The notes beneath the pieces were generated by a model, which had not been told where the DNA came from, did not search any database, and was given only the letters and a program-made list of their open reading frames with translations. DNA of 64,000 nucleotides from Neiella marina. Its GTDB lineage: Bacteria > Pseudomonadota > Gammaproteobacteria > Enterobacterales > Neiellaceae. Numbering within the stretch: position 1 is the first letter of the stretch; each line of letters starts with the position of its first letter. Positions 1 through 9,441 of the stretch are shown here, piece by piece. The stretch is from NCBI RefSeq assembly GCF_002165625.1, contig NZ_NGNS01000022.1, positions 1 through 64,000 of the forward strand, read 5' to 3'. Both the position numbers and the translations under genes were made by a program.

Positions 1-227
1 TGGCTGGGAGCACGCTTTGCGTGACTATTTCCTCGCTGCGCGGCTTAGCAGCAACTCGGACACCTCTCCACACTTAAAAACCCAATTGTCTGCATTTTTA
101 TCCATGTAGCTCATGGGAGGGCTATCCCTCAAGGCCGGCGTATATTAAGGAAAAGCCCTGATCAGGTCAATGACCTACCGCCAAGAAATTTGCTTAAATG
201 CGCTGTTCGAGCAAAATCCAGCCAAAG
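1..227. other. Intergenic stretch at window edge
   Basis: No convincing gene is visible between the window edge and the end of nadA. A 29-codon open frame on the minus strand (about 118 to 29) has no good ribosome site and no recognisable product. It probably does not encode a protein. Confidence 0.4.
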
Positions 228-1262
228 TTAGCGATTTACTTGAAAATTAAGCATTCGATTGAGTGGCACAAGCGCTTTTTGGCGAACATCTTCGTCAACA
301 AACACCTCACGACCTGTGCCATCTAGCAGCGCTTCTTCGATAGCAACTAAGCCATTCATTGCCATCCACGGGCAATGGGCACAGCTGCGACAGGTAGCAC
401 CCTGGCCGCCGGTTGGCGCTTCAATAAAGTTCTTTTCCGGTGACAACTGCTGCATCTTGTAGAAAATACCGCGGTCGGTAGCAACAATAAAGGTCTCGTT
501 ATCCAGCTCTTGGCTAGCTTTAATAAGCTGACTGGTCGAGCCTACGGCATCGGCCATATCAACAACACTTTCAGGAGATTCTGGGTGCACTAAAATGGCC
601 GCTTCTGGGTGTTCAATCTTCAGCTGTCGCAGAGCATTCGACTTAAACTCATCGTGAACAATACAGGCGCCTTGCCACAACAACATGTCGGCCCCCGTTT
701 GCTTGGCAACGTAGCCCCCCAAATGCTTGTCAGGTGCCCATAGAATCTTCTCACCTTCAGCATCCAAATGGTCAACAACATCAAGCGCAATACTGGAAGT
801 TACCACCCAATCCGCGCGAGCCTTTACAGCGGCCGAAGTGTTGGCATAAACAACTACAGTACGATCTGGGTGCTGATCGCAGAACTTAGCAAATTCGTCA
901 GCATCACAGCCAAGATCCAATGAACAAGTTGCTTCAAGGGTCGGCATGATCACTTTCTTTTCCGGCGTTAGAATCTTCGCGGTTTCACCCATGAAGCGTA
1001 CACCGGCTACCAGCAGCGTTGATGCAGGATGCTGATTACCGAACCGTGCCATTTCGAGTGAGTCGGCAACGCAGCCTCCAGTTGCCTCAGCTAGGGCCTG
1101 AATATCGTCGTCGGTGTAGTAGTGGGCTACCAACACCGCATCTTTTTCAACGAGTAACTTCTTAATGCGCTCAATGGCGGCTTGTCGTTCATCCTCATCC
1201 AAGCGTTTTGGCTTTGGCGGAAATGGGAAAGTTGGCGACAACACGTCTAACACGTCACTCAT
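228..1262 (-). CDS. nadA: Quinolinate synthase NadA
   Basis: NadA condenses iminoaspartate with dihydroxyacetone phosphate to quinolinate in de novo NAD synthesis, using an oxygen-sensitive [4Fe-4S] cluster in the cytoplasm. The 344-residue protein has the family's usual length. It carries the conserved [16 protein letters not shown] segment near the N-terminus, the SLEMARFG motif, and the cysteine-rich C-terminal [14 protein letters not shown] segment that helps bind the cluster. I start at the ATG at 1262, preceded by a GGAG ribosome site, rather than at a TTG six codons upstream. It is the last of three co-oriented genes (moaA, napF, nadA) and follows napF by about 115 bases, so it may have its own promoter. 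Confidence 0.96.
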   Translation of the reverse strand: MSDVLDVLSPTFPFPPKPKRLDEDERQAAIERIKKLLVEKDAVLVAHYYTDDDIQALAEATGGCVADSLEMARFGNQHPASTLLVAGVRFMGETAKILTPEKKVIMPTLEATCSLDLGCDADEFAKFCDQHPDRTVVVYANTSAAVKARADWVVTSSIALDVVDHLDAEGEKILWAPDKHLGGYVAKQTGADMLLWQGACIVHDEFKSNALRQLKIEHPEAAILVHPESPESVVDMADAVGSTSQLIKASQELDNETFIVATDRGIFYKMQQLSPEKNFIEAPTGGQGATCRSCAHCPWMAMNGLVAIEEALLDGTGREVFVDEDVRQKALVPLNRMLNFQVNR

Positions 1263-1377
1263 GGCGAACTCCGGCAACAACGGACAGTGATTGGAAATTT
1301 TTAAGCGCAGGGATTATACGCGAAAATTAATGAAATAAATAATGCCAATCCATTCAGAAAAGCATTGCTATAAAGCT

Positions 1378-1872
1378 TTAATCGACTTGCTGAATTTGGA
1401 GGGCATTAGTTGGGCATGGATGAATGCAGGCGCCACAGCCAGTGCAGGCTTCGCTGACAAGCTCAGGCGTAAACTGGCCGCCAATTTGAGGCCGAAAAAG
1501 AATCGCACTGTCGGCACAATACTCGCCGCAGCTACGACACGCGACGCCTTGATATGCAAGGCAGGTTTGCTCGTCTAACGTTAGCTGCCAACGCCATATT
1601 GGCTCGTTGGCGGCGTTCAGAGCATCATCTTGGCAAGCTTCGACACATTTGTCGCAAAGCTCGCACTCGGCGGCACCAGCAGAAAAATCAATCTCAGGAA
1701 AGCCGCCTGAACCTTTGACAATAATATTGGTGGGGCAAACCGCAATGCACTTTTCACAACGCGTGCAAGCGTCAACAAATGCGTTTTCATCCAACGCATG
1801 CGGCGGCCGAACGATAACAGCCGTGGCCACTTTGCCACGAAACAGTGCTCTCCTGGCTCTATCGGCCACCAA
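1378..1872 (-). CDS. napF: Ferredoxin-type protein NapF
   Basis: The protein is 164 residues with cysteine clusters typical of NapF: CTRCEKCIAVCP, CELCDKCVEACQ, CRSCGEYC and CTGCGACIHPCP. These would bind several [4Fe-4S] clusters. In the family NapF is a cytoplasmic protein that helps mature the periplasmic nitrate reductase NapA. No nap operon is in this window; the gene sits two bases after moaA, so a link to molybdoenzyme assembly fits the context. The start is uncertain: a TTG at 1872 or a GTG one codon later are the candidates and neither has a strong ribosome site, consistent with coupling to moaA translation. Confidence 0.88.
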   Translation of the reverse strand: MVADRARRALFRGKVATAVIVRPPHALDENAFVDACTRCEKCIAVCPTNIIVKGSGGFPEIDFSAGAAECELCDKCVEACQDDALNAANEPIWRWQLTLDEQTCLAYQGVACRSCGEYCADSAILFRPQIGGQFTPELVSEACTGCGACIHPCPTNALQIQQVD

Positions 1873-1874
1873 AG

Positions 1875-2852
1875 CTAGCCACCGATAGAGGCTAAATGCC
1901 TCGTTGAGCCAACTTGATGTTCGGGCAAGTAATGGCTGGCGTGTTTCTCAACCAATAGCTCCTGCAAGCGATTTTTCAGTAATGGCAAATCGGCATCCGA
2001 TTGCATCAAATGACGGACACTCAATCCGCTTTCGGTGAACAGGCATAAATGCAAGTCACCACGCGATGACATCCGCAGGCGATTACAGCTGGCACAAAAA
2101 TCTTTGCTATACGGCATAATGACGCCAACCCGACCTTGCCAGTCTGGGTGGCGATATTCTTCCGCTGGGCCAGCAGAAATACTGCGCTCTATCCGCTGCC
2201 ACCCTTGCTTGAGCAAACTGGCGACTATTTCTTCGCCAGAACTGTGGTGCTTGCGGAAAAAGTCACGATTGTCGCCGGTCTCCATCAGCTCAATAAAGCG
2301 CAGACAAATGTCTTTATCTTTGAGCCAATCGATATAGCTATCTAACTCGTGGCCATTAATCCCTTTCATCCTCACGGCATTGAGCTTGATTGAGTCAAAA
2401 TCCATTCGCTGGGCTTGGTCAACGGCGTCGAGGATATCAGTCAGGGAGTTATGACCCGTGATCTGATGAAAAACATGGGGATTAAGGCTGTCAACACTGA
2501 CATTGATCGCATCTAAACCTGCTGACTGCCAATTCGTTAAATGGCGTGCCATTTTGTGGCCATTGGTGGTCAATGCCACTTTCCGGATCCCCGGCGTGTT
2601 GGCACATTGTTCAATGATTTGCGGCAGGTCTTTTCTCAATGTCGGCTCGCCACCAGTGACGCGGATCTTCTCCACGCCAAGTTCGGCAAAAGCGCGAACC
2701 ACACGGCGGATTTCGTCGAGATTGAGAAAGTTACGATCGCCATCGCACTGATAGCCATCAGGCAGGCAATAGTTGCAACTAAAATTGCAAACATCGGTTA
2801 TCGACAGGCGCACATAGTGAAACTGCCGACCAAAATTATCGGATAGTGACAT
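1875..2852 (-). CDS. moaA: GTP 3',8-cyclase MoaA
   Basis: MoaA is the radical-SAM enzyme that starts molybdenum cofactor synthesis by rearranging GTP to 3',8-cyclo-GTP. The N-terminal radical-SAM motif CNFSCNYC and the C-terminal cluster motif with CASCNRLRMSSRGDLHLCLF are both present, in a 325-residue protein of normal length. The chosen ATG at 2852 is preceded by GGAAAGGGG, which is also the 3' end of a Moco riboswitch. The upstream in-frame codons would lie inside the riboswitch and are rejected. Molybdenum cofactor supports Mo enzymes but not nitrogenase, whose FeMo-co is made by a separate pathway. Confidence 0.97.
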   Translation of the reverse strand: MSLSDNFGRQFHYVRLSITDVCNFSCNYCLPDGYQCDGDRNFLNLDEIRRVVRAFAELGVEKIRVTGGEPTLRKDLPQIIEQCANTPGIRKVALTTNGHKMARHLTNWQSAGLDAINVSVDSLNPHVFHQITGHNSLTDILDAVDQAQRMDFDSIKLNAVRMKGINGHELDSYIDWLKDKDICLRFIELMETGDNRDFFRKHHSSGEEIVASLLKQGWQRIERSISAGPAEEYRHPDWQGRVGVIMPYSKDFCASCNRLRMSSRGDLHLCLFTESGLSVRHLMQSDADLPLLKNRLQELLVEKHASHYLPEHQVGSTRHLASIGG

Positions 2853-2975
2853 CTTACCCCTTTCCAAGCACGGGAGGCTGAGCCTTTTCAAGCACAACCC
2901 GGAGACTCAAGGTCTCGGCTACGTCACCATCTCGTTTATAGCAAACGGCTAAGGTCACGAAGCTTCGGAGTGAAC
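2853..2975 (-). promoter_or_regulatory. Moco (molybdenum cofactor) riboswitch leader of moaA
   Basis: Read on the minus strand, the moaA leader contains the segments I recall as conserved in the Moco RNA motif, in order: ACTCCGAAG, TTAGCCGT, TGACGTAGCCGAGA, CTCCGGGTTGTGCT, AAAAGGCTCAGCCTCCCG and TGCTTGGAAAGGGGTAAG. The last segment ends directly at the start codon and contains the ribosome site, so ligand-dependent folding could block translation. The family assignment rests on memory of the motif, not on a covariance search. Confidence 0.85.
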
Positions 2976-3019
2976 TAATTGTGTATTGAGTTTAGCGCGA
3001 AGAAACTAGGAAGTAAAAG

Positions 3020-3095
3020 TGGTGGGTTGTGCAGGATTCGAACCTGCGACCAATTGATTAAAAGTCAACTGCTCTACCAACTGAGCTAACAACCC
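3020..3095 (-). tRNA. tRNA-Lys(TTT), copy 1 (promoter-distal)
   Basis: This is a 76-base cloverleaf with the CCA end encoded. The anticodon loop reads CTTTTAA, giving a UUU anticodon, the T arm is GGTTCGAATCC and the acceptor GGGTTGT pairs with ACAACCC. It is identical to the two upstream copies. Confidence 0.98.
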
Positions 3096-3112
3096 GTATT
3101 GAGTTGCGAAAG

Positions 3113-3188
3113 TGGTGGGTTGTGCAGGATTCGAACCTGCGACCAATTGATTAAAAGTCAACTGCTCTACCAACTGAGCTAACAACCC
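3113..3188 (-). tRNA. tRNA-Lys(TTT), copy 2
   Basis: Same 76-base sequence as the neighbouring copies, with encoded CCA and UUU anticodon. It is 17 bases upstream of copy 1, so the copies are surely co-transcribed and processed. Confidence 0.98.
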
Positions 3189-3250
3189 GTATTTCGCTGT
3201 CATCAAGTTGCAAAGCGAACTTGATAAATTGCAGGATGAGAAGAAGTAAG

Positions 3251-3326
3251 TGGTGGGTTGTGCAGGATTCGAACCTGCGACCAATTGATTAAAAGTCAAC
3301 TGCTCTACCAACTGAGCTAACAACCC
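3251..3326 (-). tRNA. tRNA-Lys(TTT), copy 3 (promoter-proximal)
   Basis: Third identical copy, separated from copy 2 by 62 bases. It lies closest to the predicted promoter at 3390-3417 and is probably the first gene of the transcript. Confidence 0.98.
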
Positions 3327-3381
3327 ATCTGAACTTGCGCACCGGCCTGCGTTGATAAAGAGTAGACCCTATCCTCCGGCG

Positions 3382-3417
3382 CGGCGCATATAATACTTAA
3401 AAGACGGGCAGTTGCAA
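3382..3417 (-). promoter_or_regulatory. Sigma-70 promoter of the tRNA-Lys operon
   Basis: On the minus strand TTGCAA (3417-3412) and TATTAT (3395-3390) are separated by 16 bases. They are followed by a GC-only discriminator (GCGCCGCGCC), as in stable-RNA promoters under stringent control. The start point would be near 3382. Confidence 0.7.
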
Positions 3418-3542
3418 CAGAAAATTGCAATCTTTTCGCTAGTCGAGCAATACTCACTCAGCTTGACCGTTTTTTACCCGGACTAAAAGCTCGCGGCTAT
3501 CACCGCCGCGTCTGACAACAAGCGTTTGCACAACGCTCACTT

Positions 3543-3857
3543 TCAAATCGATGAACCCATCTTACAAGCCGACATAAAGTGGTCGGGCTGCAAACAAGTG
3601 GAATGCACTCCCTTACTCCCAGACTCATCGACCCACACGAGGATGCCCTCACCAATGGCAAAGCCATCAATACAACGGCCACTCCAACTAACCATTTGAG
3701 CATTACCCACATAATAGCGGTTAACCTTACATTGAGTCGCTTCATCCACGACCCAAGCGCTATCGTCGTGATAAGCGACCAAGCTCGGCCCCGACGACAC
3801 ATTCGCGCAACCGGAAATCGCTAAAGCAAGACCAATAAATAAATACTTCGTCATCAT
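3543..3857 (-). CDS. Small predicted lipoprotein, unknown function
   Basis: A 104-residue product with a classic lipoprotein signal: a short basic start, a hydrophobic stretch and the lipobox ISGC around residue 17. The mature part has several cysteines (for example in TQCKVNRY, GRCIDG, STCLQ, SACK) that could form disulphides in the periplasm. A GGAGGG ribosome site precedes the paired ATG codons at 3857 and 3854. It lies downstream of the tol-pal operon in the same direction, where other gammaproteobacteria may carry queE, but it shares no sequence with that. I do not recognise the family. Confidence 0.7.
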   Translation of the reverse strand: MMTKYLFIGLALAISGCANVSSGPSLVAYHDDSAWVVDEATQCKVNRYYVGNAQMVSWSGRCIDGFAIGEGILVWVDESGSKGVHSTCLQPDHFMSACKMGSSI

Positions 3858-4015
3858 TCAACCCTCCACTCATAGTGCAATGGGGTAAACGGATAACAAT
3901 GACGGTCAGATCGCGGCCCAGAGATAACCTTCTGAGCTTGATAAAAAAATAGTTTTGTAGGATCGAAAAAGCCGCTGACTTAAAGCCTGCGGCTTTCACT
4001 AAATGACAAGCGAGA

Positions 4016-4735
4016 TTACAGCTTGCCTTTGGCCAACTGTGCCACGTTGGAGCTAGGATACTCGTTAATTACTTGCTGATAGCGCTTTTTGGCCTCAGCC
4101 GAATCATTTTGCTTGTCAGCAATTAAGCCCAGCTTAAAGATCGACTCTGCTCGTTTGGACGACTTCGGATACTTATTCACCACAGTCAAAAACGACTGCT
4201 TCGCGTCAACTAAACTCGACTCCCGATATTTCAATTGCGCTTGCCAATAATAGGCGTTAGCAACGTAATTGGATGTCGGGTAATCGCGAATAAAGTTCGC
4301 AAAGGCAGTTGCCGCCTCATCGAAACGCTTGCCTTTGAGCAAGCCAAACGCAGCTTCATAAGCAACGTTTGCTGTCACTTCTGCGGTAGATTGCGGCGTT
4401 ACAGGTGCTACAGTGGTCGGCGTAGAGGGCGCAGGAGCTTGACTTGCACCACCCAAACGGCGTTCGATATCTTGGTACAAATCACGCTGACGAGCCAAGA
4501 TTTGCTCGAGCTGGTGGCCGTGAAGTTCTATCGAACCGCGCAGCTGACCCACTTCATATTCCAGATCAGACACTTGCTGTTGCATTTCAATCTGGACCTG
4601 ATTGCGAGATTCAAGCATACGCTCGAGACGATCAACACGCTCTTCTAACGAATTGCCACTGGCTTCGCGAACTGGTGCAGCAGCAAAAGCCGCTCCCGTG
4701 AGGGTAGCGGCTAACACAACAATATGTCGTTTCAT
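4016..4735 (-). CDS. cpoB: Cell division coordinator CpoB (YbgF)
   Basis: CpoB is a periplasmic protein that links Tol-Pal activity with peptidoglycan synthesis at the septum. The 239-residue protein shows the family layout: an N-terminal signal peptide ending near AFA, a coiled coil (about residues 28-90, rich in LEERVDRLERML-type heptads) that trimerises, a proline/threonine linker, and C-terminal TPR repeats with YPTSNYVANAYYW and YPKSSKRAESIFKLG segments. It is the last gene of the tol-pal operon, 11 bases after pal. Confidence 0.95.
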   Translation of the reverse strand: MKRHIVVLAATLTGAAFAAAPVREASGNSLEERVDRLERMLESRNQVQIEMQQQVSDLEYEVGQLRGSIELHGHQLEQILARQRDLYQDIERRLGGASQAPAPSTPTTVAPVTPQSTAEVTANVAYEAAFGLLKGKRFDEAATAFANFIRDYPTSNYVANAYYWQAQLKYRESSLVDAKQSFLTVVNKYPKSSKRAESIFKLGLIADKQNDSAEAKKRYQQVINEYPSSNVAQLAKGKL

Positions 4736-4746
4736 GGCTTAACTGA

Positions 4747-5262
4747 TTAGTAAACTAAAACAGCGCGACGGTTCTTCGCCCAGGCTTCTTCGGTGTGACC
4801 AGAAACCAATGGCATTTCTTCGCCGTACGATACAGTGCTAATTTGGCTAGCCATCACACCCAAGCTCATCAGGTACTTAGACACAGCCTTGGCACGACGC
4901 TCGCCCAATGCAATGTTATATTCTGGCGTACCGCGCTCATCTGCGTGGCCTTCAACACGAACCGCAACGTTAGGGTTCTTAACAAGGTAGTCCGCGTGAG
5001 CTGCTAACAACTCGGCGAATTCGCCGCGAACGTCAGAGCGGTCAAAATCGAAGTAGATGATGTGCTCTTTACGCAACTCAGCATACTTCTGCATACGTTC
5101 TTCTTCAGGCGTCAGTACTGGCGCAACAGCTGAGCTGATCGCAGAGTCTTCAGCACCAGAGCCAGCAGAGCCGCTAGCGGCATCATCAGTTGTGCTACAT
5201 GCTGCCAAGAACATCATCGGCAGCGCCAAAACTAGGCCTTTAGTCAACGGTTTCAATTGCAT
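4747..5262 (-). CDS. pal: Peptidoglycan-associated lipoprotein Pal
   Basis: Pal is an outer-membrane lipoprotein that binds peptidoglycan and TolB, and tethers the outer membrane during constriction. The 171-residue protein has a lipobox LAAC near residue 22 and a C-terminal OmpA-like domain with IIYFDFDRSDVR, VRVEGHADERGTPEYNIALGERRA and SYGEEMP. I start at the ATG at 5262, preceded by an AAGGAAA site and matching the usual MQL start of Pal, not at the TTG six codons upstream. Confidence 0.97.
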   Translation of the reverse strand: MQLKPLTKGLVLALPMMFLAACSTTDDAASGSAGSGAEDSAISSAVAPVLTPEEERMQKYAELRKEHIIYFDFDRSDVRGEFAELLAAHADYLVKNPNVAVRVEGHADERGTPEYNIALGERRAKAVSKYLMSLGVMASQISTVSYGEEMPLVSGHTEEAWAKNRRAVLVY

Positions 5263-5301
5263 TGCCACTTTCCTTTTCAATCAAAATTTTTCAAATACTT
5301 A

Positions 5302-6666
5302 TTACTGCAGGAACGGCGACCAAGCAGGCGCTTTGACCTGACCGTTCACAGCAGGGAGCCGTGCTTTAAAGCGACCGTCCATGGAAACTAAGGCAAGAGC
5401 TTGCTTGTTACCGTGCACGGTACTGTAAATAATCATTCCCCCATTGGGAGCAATACTGGGCGATTCGTCCAAACGGGTACTGGTTAACACCTGAAGTAGC
5501 CCGGTTTGCAAATCTTGTCTGGCAATGTGGTAGTTACCGCGATTTCGGTTCACCAATACCATCTGCTTACCGTCAGGAGATACTGCACCACCAAGGTTCA
5601 TATCGCCCTCAAAAGTAAGCCTTTTTATTTTGCCCGACGCTAACTCTACGCGATAAAGTTGCGCATTACCACCCCGCTCAGAGGTGAATACCAAACTGCT
5701 GCCATCGGGCGTCCAATAGGGCTCGGTGTCAATGCTACGACTGCGCGTAACCCGTTTCAATTGACCACTGGCGATATCCATCACATAAATGTCTGGATTA
5801 CCATCTTTTGACAACACCATCGCCATGCGTTTGCCGTCAGGTGAGAATCTTGGCGCGCCGTTAATACCCGGAAAATCGGTCAACAATCGTCGCTGACCAG
5901 TGTACAAATCCTGAATGTAGAGCTGTGCCTTATGCTTTTCAAATGACACATAGGCCAACTGGCGACCATCTGGCGACCATGCTGGTGACATCAGGGGTTT
6001 GGTCGAACGCAATAAGTTTAGTTCGTTATAACCATCATAGTCGGCCACCATCAATTTATATGGATGACTATCGTCGCGATCGACTACAACATATGCGATG
6101 CGGGTTAGGAATGCACCGCGTTCACCGGTCAAGCGCTCATAGATAATGTCGCTAATCCGATGAGCGTATTGGCGCAATTGTGCGCCTTTGACGACACTGC
6201 GACGGCCATCGAGAATGAACGACTGGCTTGAAATAATCGAACCATCAGCAGCAACAGCTACATCGCCCTTGGACATTTGGCCCTGAAGCACATCCAATAG
6301 CTCAAAACTTACTTGATAGCGGTCGTCACCAATAAAGGTGATGGAACCAGTGACAACAGCCTCGACTCCCAAATTAGCCCACTTATCAAAGTTAACTTGC
6401 GAAGACTGGCTTGGACGCTCTGGCATGGCTTGGACTGCCAATGGATTGAATTTACCACTGCGACGCAAATCAGAAGATACAATTGCAGCAACGTCATGCG
6501 GCAAATTTGGCTGACCTTGATAACTAAATGGCACGATCGCAATAGGGCGAGCGTTATCGATGCCCTCGGTAATAACAATTTCCAAAGCAGCATGCGACGG
6601 CGCAGCTGCCAACAGCACAACAACAAAGGTTACGCTGCTAACCAAGCGTTTGAACAAAGTATTCAT
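5302..6666 (-). CDS. tolB: Tol-Pal system protein TolB
   Basis: TolB is a soluble periplasmic protein that cycles between Pal and TolA. The 454 residues comprise a signal peptide ending near SHA (about residue 26), an N-terminal alpha/beta domain, and a C-terminal beta-propeller with repeated blades of the form [33 protein letters not shown] and [11 protein letters not shown]. Its start codon overlaps the tolA stop by one base (TAATG), implying translational coupling. Confidence 0.97.
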   Translation of the reverse strand: MNTLFKRLVSSVTFVVVLLAAAPSHAALEIVITEGIDNARPIAIVPFSYQGQPNLPHDVAAIVSSDLRRSGKFNPLAVQAMPERPSQSSQVNFDKWANLGVEAVVTGSITFIGDDRYQVSFELLDVLQGQMSKGDVAVAADGSIISSQSFILDGRRSVVKGAQLRQYAHRISDIIYERLTGERGAFLTRIAYVVVDRDDSHPYKLMVADYDGYNELNLLRSTKPLMSPAWSPDGRQLAYVSFEKHKAQLYIQDLYTGQRRLLTDFPGINGAPRFSPDGKRMAMVLSKDGNPDIYVMDIASGQLKRVTRSRSIDTEPYWTPDGSSLVFTSERGGNAQLYRVELASGKIKRLTFEGDMNLGGAVSPDGKQMVLVNRNRGNYHIARQDLQTGLLQVLTSTRLDESPSIAPNGGMIIYSTVHGNKQALALVSMDGRFKARLPAVNGQVKAPAWSPFLQ

Positions 6667-7574
6667 TAAAGATTCGGCTCCACAGTCAGTCGAATTTCTC
6701 GCATTTTTTGGTTTACTTCAGGGTCTGCAGACATAGGTAATGTGCCTGCTTTAAGGACCGCATTTCGGGCAGAAGAACAGACCACAGGATCTCCGACACC
6801 GTTATCAACAGAGGTAACAAAGCCATCACGCGCGAGTCGAATCGTGAGCTGACACTGCTTACCCGCCATGCTGCTATCAACTAGCCAGTTGCGTTGGATA
6901 GTCGCCCGGATCAGAGCTGTGAACTTGTCAATTTCCGAAAGAATTTGGGCTTGACGCTGCTGACCAATCTGTTGGTTTTCTGCTTCCAATTCTTGCTGCA
7001 TCAGCCGCTCTAGCTCGGCTTGTTCTCGTGCTTCTTGCTCTTTGCGTTTGCGCTCTTCTTCCTTACGGCGACGCTCCGCTTCCTCTTTTTCACGCTTTTT
7101 CTTGGCTTCGGCAGCAGCTTTTTCCGCTGCCTTGCGTTCAGCTTCTTTGCGCTTACGCTCGGCTTCGGCCTTACGTGCTTTTTCAGCCTCTAGCTTTTGC
7201 TTTTTCTTCGCTTCAGCAACGGCTTTATCCGCCGCTTTTTTCTCTTGTTCTTTGCGTTTGCGTTCTGTTTCTAGTTTCTTCAGTCGGTTCTGCTCAGCTT
7301 TGCGCTTGTTCTCCACTTCTTTGAGCTTTCGCTCGAGCTCCTCAATGCGCTTTTTCTCCGCTAGCCGCTTCCTTTCTTTGTCGGCCTTAATGCGCTTAAC
7401 CTGCTCATCAATTCGACTTTGATCGATGGTCACGGCCTGAATCGGCTGGCCCTGAGGTTGCGGCTGTATTTTTGGTTTCGGCGTCATGCTCATACTGATC
7501 GACAACAAGGCAACAATGCCGACGTGGACCAGTGCTGATAAACCAATGTACTTGCTAAAAGGACCTAGCTTCAC
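6666..7574 (-). CDS. tolA: Cell envelope integrity protein TolA
   Basis: TolA anchors in the inner membrane and spans the periplasm to contact TolB and Pal, energised by TolQR. The 302-residue protein has one N-terminal membrane segment (about residues 10-28), a long Lys/Glu/Ala-rich helical domain II (about 55-200), and a globular C-terminal domain III with [16 protein letters not shown] and a CQLTIRL segment. The length of the helical domain varies in the family. The very biased composition of this domain creates long false frames on the other strand. Confidence 0.95.
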   Translation of the reverse strand: MKLGPFSKYIGLSALVHVGIVALLSISMSMTPKPKIQPQPQGQPIQAVTIDQSRIDEQVKRIKADKERKRLAEKKRIEELERKLKEVENKRKAEQNRLKKLETERKRKEQEKKAADKAVAEAKKKQKLEAEKARKAEAERKRKEAERKAAEKAAAEAKKKREKEEAERRRKEEERKRKEQEAREQAELERLMQQELEAENQQIGQQRQAQILSEIDKFTALIRATIQRNWLVDSSMAGKQCQLTIRLARDGFVTSVDNGVGDPVVCSSARNAVLKAGTLPMSADPEVNQKMREIRLTVEPNL

Positions 7575-7586
7575 TGACCTACCCTA

Positions 7587-8012
7587 CTACTCAGTATCTT
7601 CGGTCATCAGACCGACAGCTGGCACACCATGATTTTGCAGTGTCACCATAAGATTAATCACGACTTCGTAGGGTACCCGGCGATCGCCTTTGACAACAAC
7701 CGGGGTATCCGGCGCAATCACTAGTTGAGCGGCAACAATTTCAGCCAGCTCATCAAGCTCTCGGGGGGTGTTATCATCATCATCACCGATCGATACATAA
7801 TAGTTACCATCAGCATCAACAGACGCCACCAGTGGTGGGTTGGTATCAGTCGACAATGGCTCCGCCTCACCTTGCGGCAAGTCGACTTTGACTCCTTGGG
7901 TGATCAATGGCGCCGTTACCATGAAGATAATCAGCAGCACCAGCATGACATCAATGTATGGCACTACATTAATATCAGCGACTTTGCGGCGGCGCTTTCG
8001 CTCAAATGACAT
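7587..8012 (-). CDS. tolR: Tol-Pal system protein TolR
   Basis: TolR is an ExbD-type inner-membrane protein that works with TolQ as the proton-driven motor. The 141-residue protein has the short cytoplasmic start, one membrane helix containing the conserved aspartate in NVVPYIDVMLVLLIIFMV, and a periplasmic domain with the DLPQGEAEPL segment. It begins two bases after tolQ. Confidence 0.96.
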   Translation of the reverse strand: MSFERKRRRKVADINVVPYIDVMLVLLIIFMVTAPLITQGVKVDLPQGEAEPLSTDTNPPLVASVDADGNYYVSIGDDDDNTPRELDELAEIVAAQLVIAPDTPVVVKGDRRVPYEVVINLMVTLQNHGVPAVGLMTEDTE

Positions 8013-8014
8013 GG

Positions 8015-8704
8015 TTAGGACTCTTTTTGCTCTTCAGCGACTGTTTGGCGTTGCAAAATAGAAAGAAACTCATCAGCAAAGTTGATGTAAGCATTTTCCA
8101 GTTTTTCAACCCGAGTAGAAAAGCGGTTATAGGCAATTACCGCTGGAATTGCAGCGAAAAGGCCCATGGCTGTGGCAATCAAGGCCTCGGCAATACCGGG
8201 GGCAACCATTTGCAAGGTTGCTTGTTTTACCGCGCCCAACGCGATAAAGGCGTTCATAATCCCCCAAACGGTGCCGAACAAGCCAATATATGGGCTTGTT
8301 GAGCCGACTGTTGCCAGGAACGGCAAGTGCGTTTCAAGTTCGTCTACTTCTCGTGACAAGGCCACACGCATCGCGCGTCGGGTTCCTTCTAGCGACTGCG
8401 CGGCATCACGATGGCCAGTGCGACGCAGGCGAATAAACTCTTTGAATCCGGAGTGAAATATCTTTTCTAAACCAAAGGTATCGGAACGAGCGCTCACTTC
8501 TTGATACAAGCGGTTCAGATCCAACCCAGACCAAAACTTGTCTTCAAATTGACTCAACCGTGTCTGAGCATTGTTGAGGGTTTTACTGCGTTGGAAAATC
8601 ATCGCCCAAGACACTACGGAGAGCAGTAACAGCGTCAGCATTACCAACTTAACCAGTAAGCTCGCCTCTAAAAACAGACCGATGAGAGAAATTTCAGCCG
8701 ACAC
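8015..8704 (-). CDS. tolQ: Tol-Pal system protein TolQ
   Basis: TolQ is the MotA/ExbB-type channel subunit of the Tol motor in the inner membrane. The 229-residue protein has three membrane segments: one near the N-terminus ([21 protein letters not shown]) and two around residues 135-200, including the conserved [13 protein letters not shown] and [24 protein letters not shown] motifs. It overlaps ybgC by 11 bases. Confidence 0.97.
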   Translation of the reverse strand: MSAEISLIGLFLEASLLVKLVMLTLLLLSVVSWAMIFQRSKTLNNAQTRLSQFEDKFWSGLDLNRLYQEVSARSDTFGLEKIFHSGFKEFIRLRRTGHRDAAQSLEGTRRAMRVALSREVDELETHLPFLATVGSTSPYIGLFGTVWGIMNAFIALGAVKQATLQMVAPGIAEALIATAMGLFAAIPAVIAYNRFSTRVEKLENAYINFADEFLSILQRQTVAEEQKES

Positions 8705-9107
8705 GTGTCAGCACCTCCATAATGGGTTTTGGTATGGCAACGGGTTTGTTGCGGGTCAAATCTACACAGGCTAGGGTCACTTGACCAGACACAAACTGTT
8801 GATTTTGATCAGAACTGCAGACCGTTTGTGCAATGGTTAAGCTAGCTTTGCGAAGATTAGTCAGCTCACAGGTAACATTGAGCGATGCATTGAAGCGTGC
8901 GGACGCGAGGTAATTGATATCGACGTGACGAACGACGAACGCGATACCATCGTCCAAGTAGGTATCTTGTTCAATACCTAGCTGACGAAGCCATTCAGTT
9001 CTGGCTCGTTCCATAAATTTGAGATAGTTGGCGTAGTAGACCACACCACCGGCATCTGTATCTTCGTAGTAAACACGTACCGGCCAGATAAATGATTCTG
9101 TTGTCAC
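8694..9107 (-). CDS. ybgC: Acyl-CoA thioesterase YbgC
   Basis: YbgC is a hot-dog-fold acyl-CoA thioesterase that is the usual first gene of tol-pal operons. The 137-residue protein has the 4HBT signature [29 protein letters not shown], with the active-site aspartate in YEDTD. The start is a GTG at 9107 with an AGGTAA site. It overlaps tolQ, so all seven tol-pal genes are likely one transcript. Confidence 0.95.
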   Translation of the reverse strand: MTTESFIWPVRVYYEDTDAGGVVYYANYLKFMERARTEWLRQLGIEQDTYLDDGIAFVVRHVDINYLASARFNASLNVTCELTNLRKASLTIAQTVCSSDQNQQFVSGQVTLACVDLTRNKPVAIPKPIMEVLTRVG

Positions 9108-9380
9108 GGCTTACCTGCCAGAGCATCCAGTTTATTTAGCGCACATTCGTTTGAGTGCCTCACTATACAGAAAGTTTCCGGCAAATTTAACTTTCGACGA
9201 AGTCTGTTAGCAATTGGCCAAGGATCACTCGAAATTGCATTACTATCGTTAACTTAGCCACCAGATCGAATAATCATTCAAAAAACACGAATAAATCGAA
9301 AAAGGCCACACCTGCAAGGCTTAACAAAATATTCACAAATAAAATTAAAAACTGAAAAAATAGAAGCTACATTAGTTTTA
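9108..9380. other. Leader and promoter region of the ybgC-tol-pal operon
   Basis: AT-rich non-coding sequence upstream of ybgC. A TATAGT hexamer on the minus strand near 9165-9170 could be a -10 element but lacks a clear -35. No open frame or structured RNA stands out here. The plus-strand signals that follow are listed separately. Confidence 0.4.
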
Positions 9381-9436
9381 TTAATGATGATTCTCAAATT
9401 ATCTCGTTTGAGATAAAACCGATCTGGCAATAATAT
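9381..9436 (+). promoter_or_regulatory. Promoter with nested dyads and Fur-like box
   Basis: TTGAGA (9408-9413) and TAATAT (9431-9436) are separated by exactly 17 bases on the plus strand, a strong sigma-70 promoter. Upstream and overlapping it are nested dyads: TCTCAAA/TTTGAGA (9392-9398 and 9407-9413) and TTATCTC/GAGATAA (9399-9405 and 9410-9416). Read on the minus strand, TTGAGAATCATCATT resembles a Fur box (GAGAATCATTAT). No protein gene follows, only the short transcript ending at 9593. Confidence 0.6.
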
Positions 9437-9441
9437 GCTCC

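Noticed and set aside
29-118. A 29-codon frame on the minus strand whose sequence begins like a tRNA-Ser 5' end (GGAGAGGTGTCCGAG with a CTGCTAAG further on)
   Set aside because: The remaining arms of a serine tRNA are not present, so it is at most a fragment or a chance match.
3006-3323. A 105-codon frame with a repeated AQLVEQLTFNQLVAGSNPAQPTT unit
   Set aside because: It is a translation of the three antisense tRNA-Lys genes, a common artefact.
7028-7422. Long plus-strand frames opposite tolA
   Set aside because: They mirror the Lys/Glu/Ala repeat codons of TolA domain II; the products are arginine/serine-rich nonsense.
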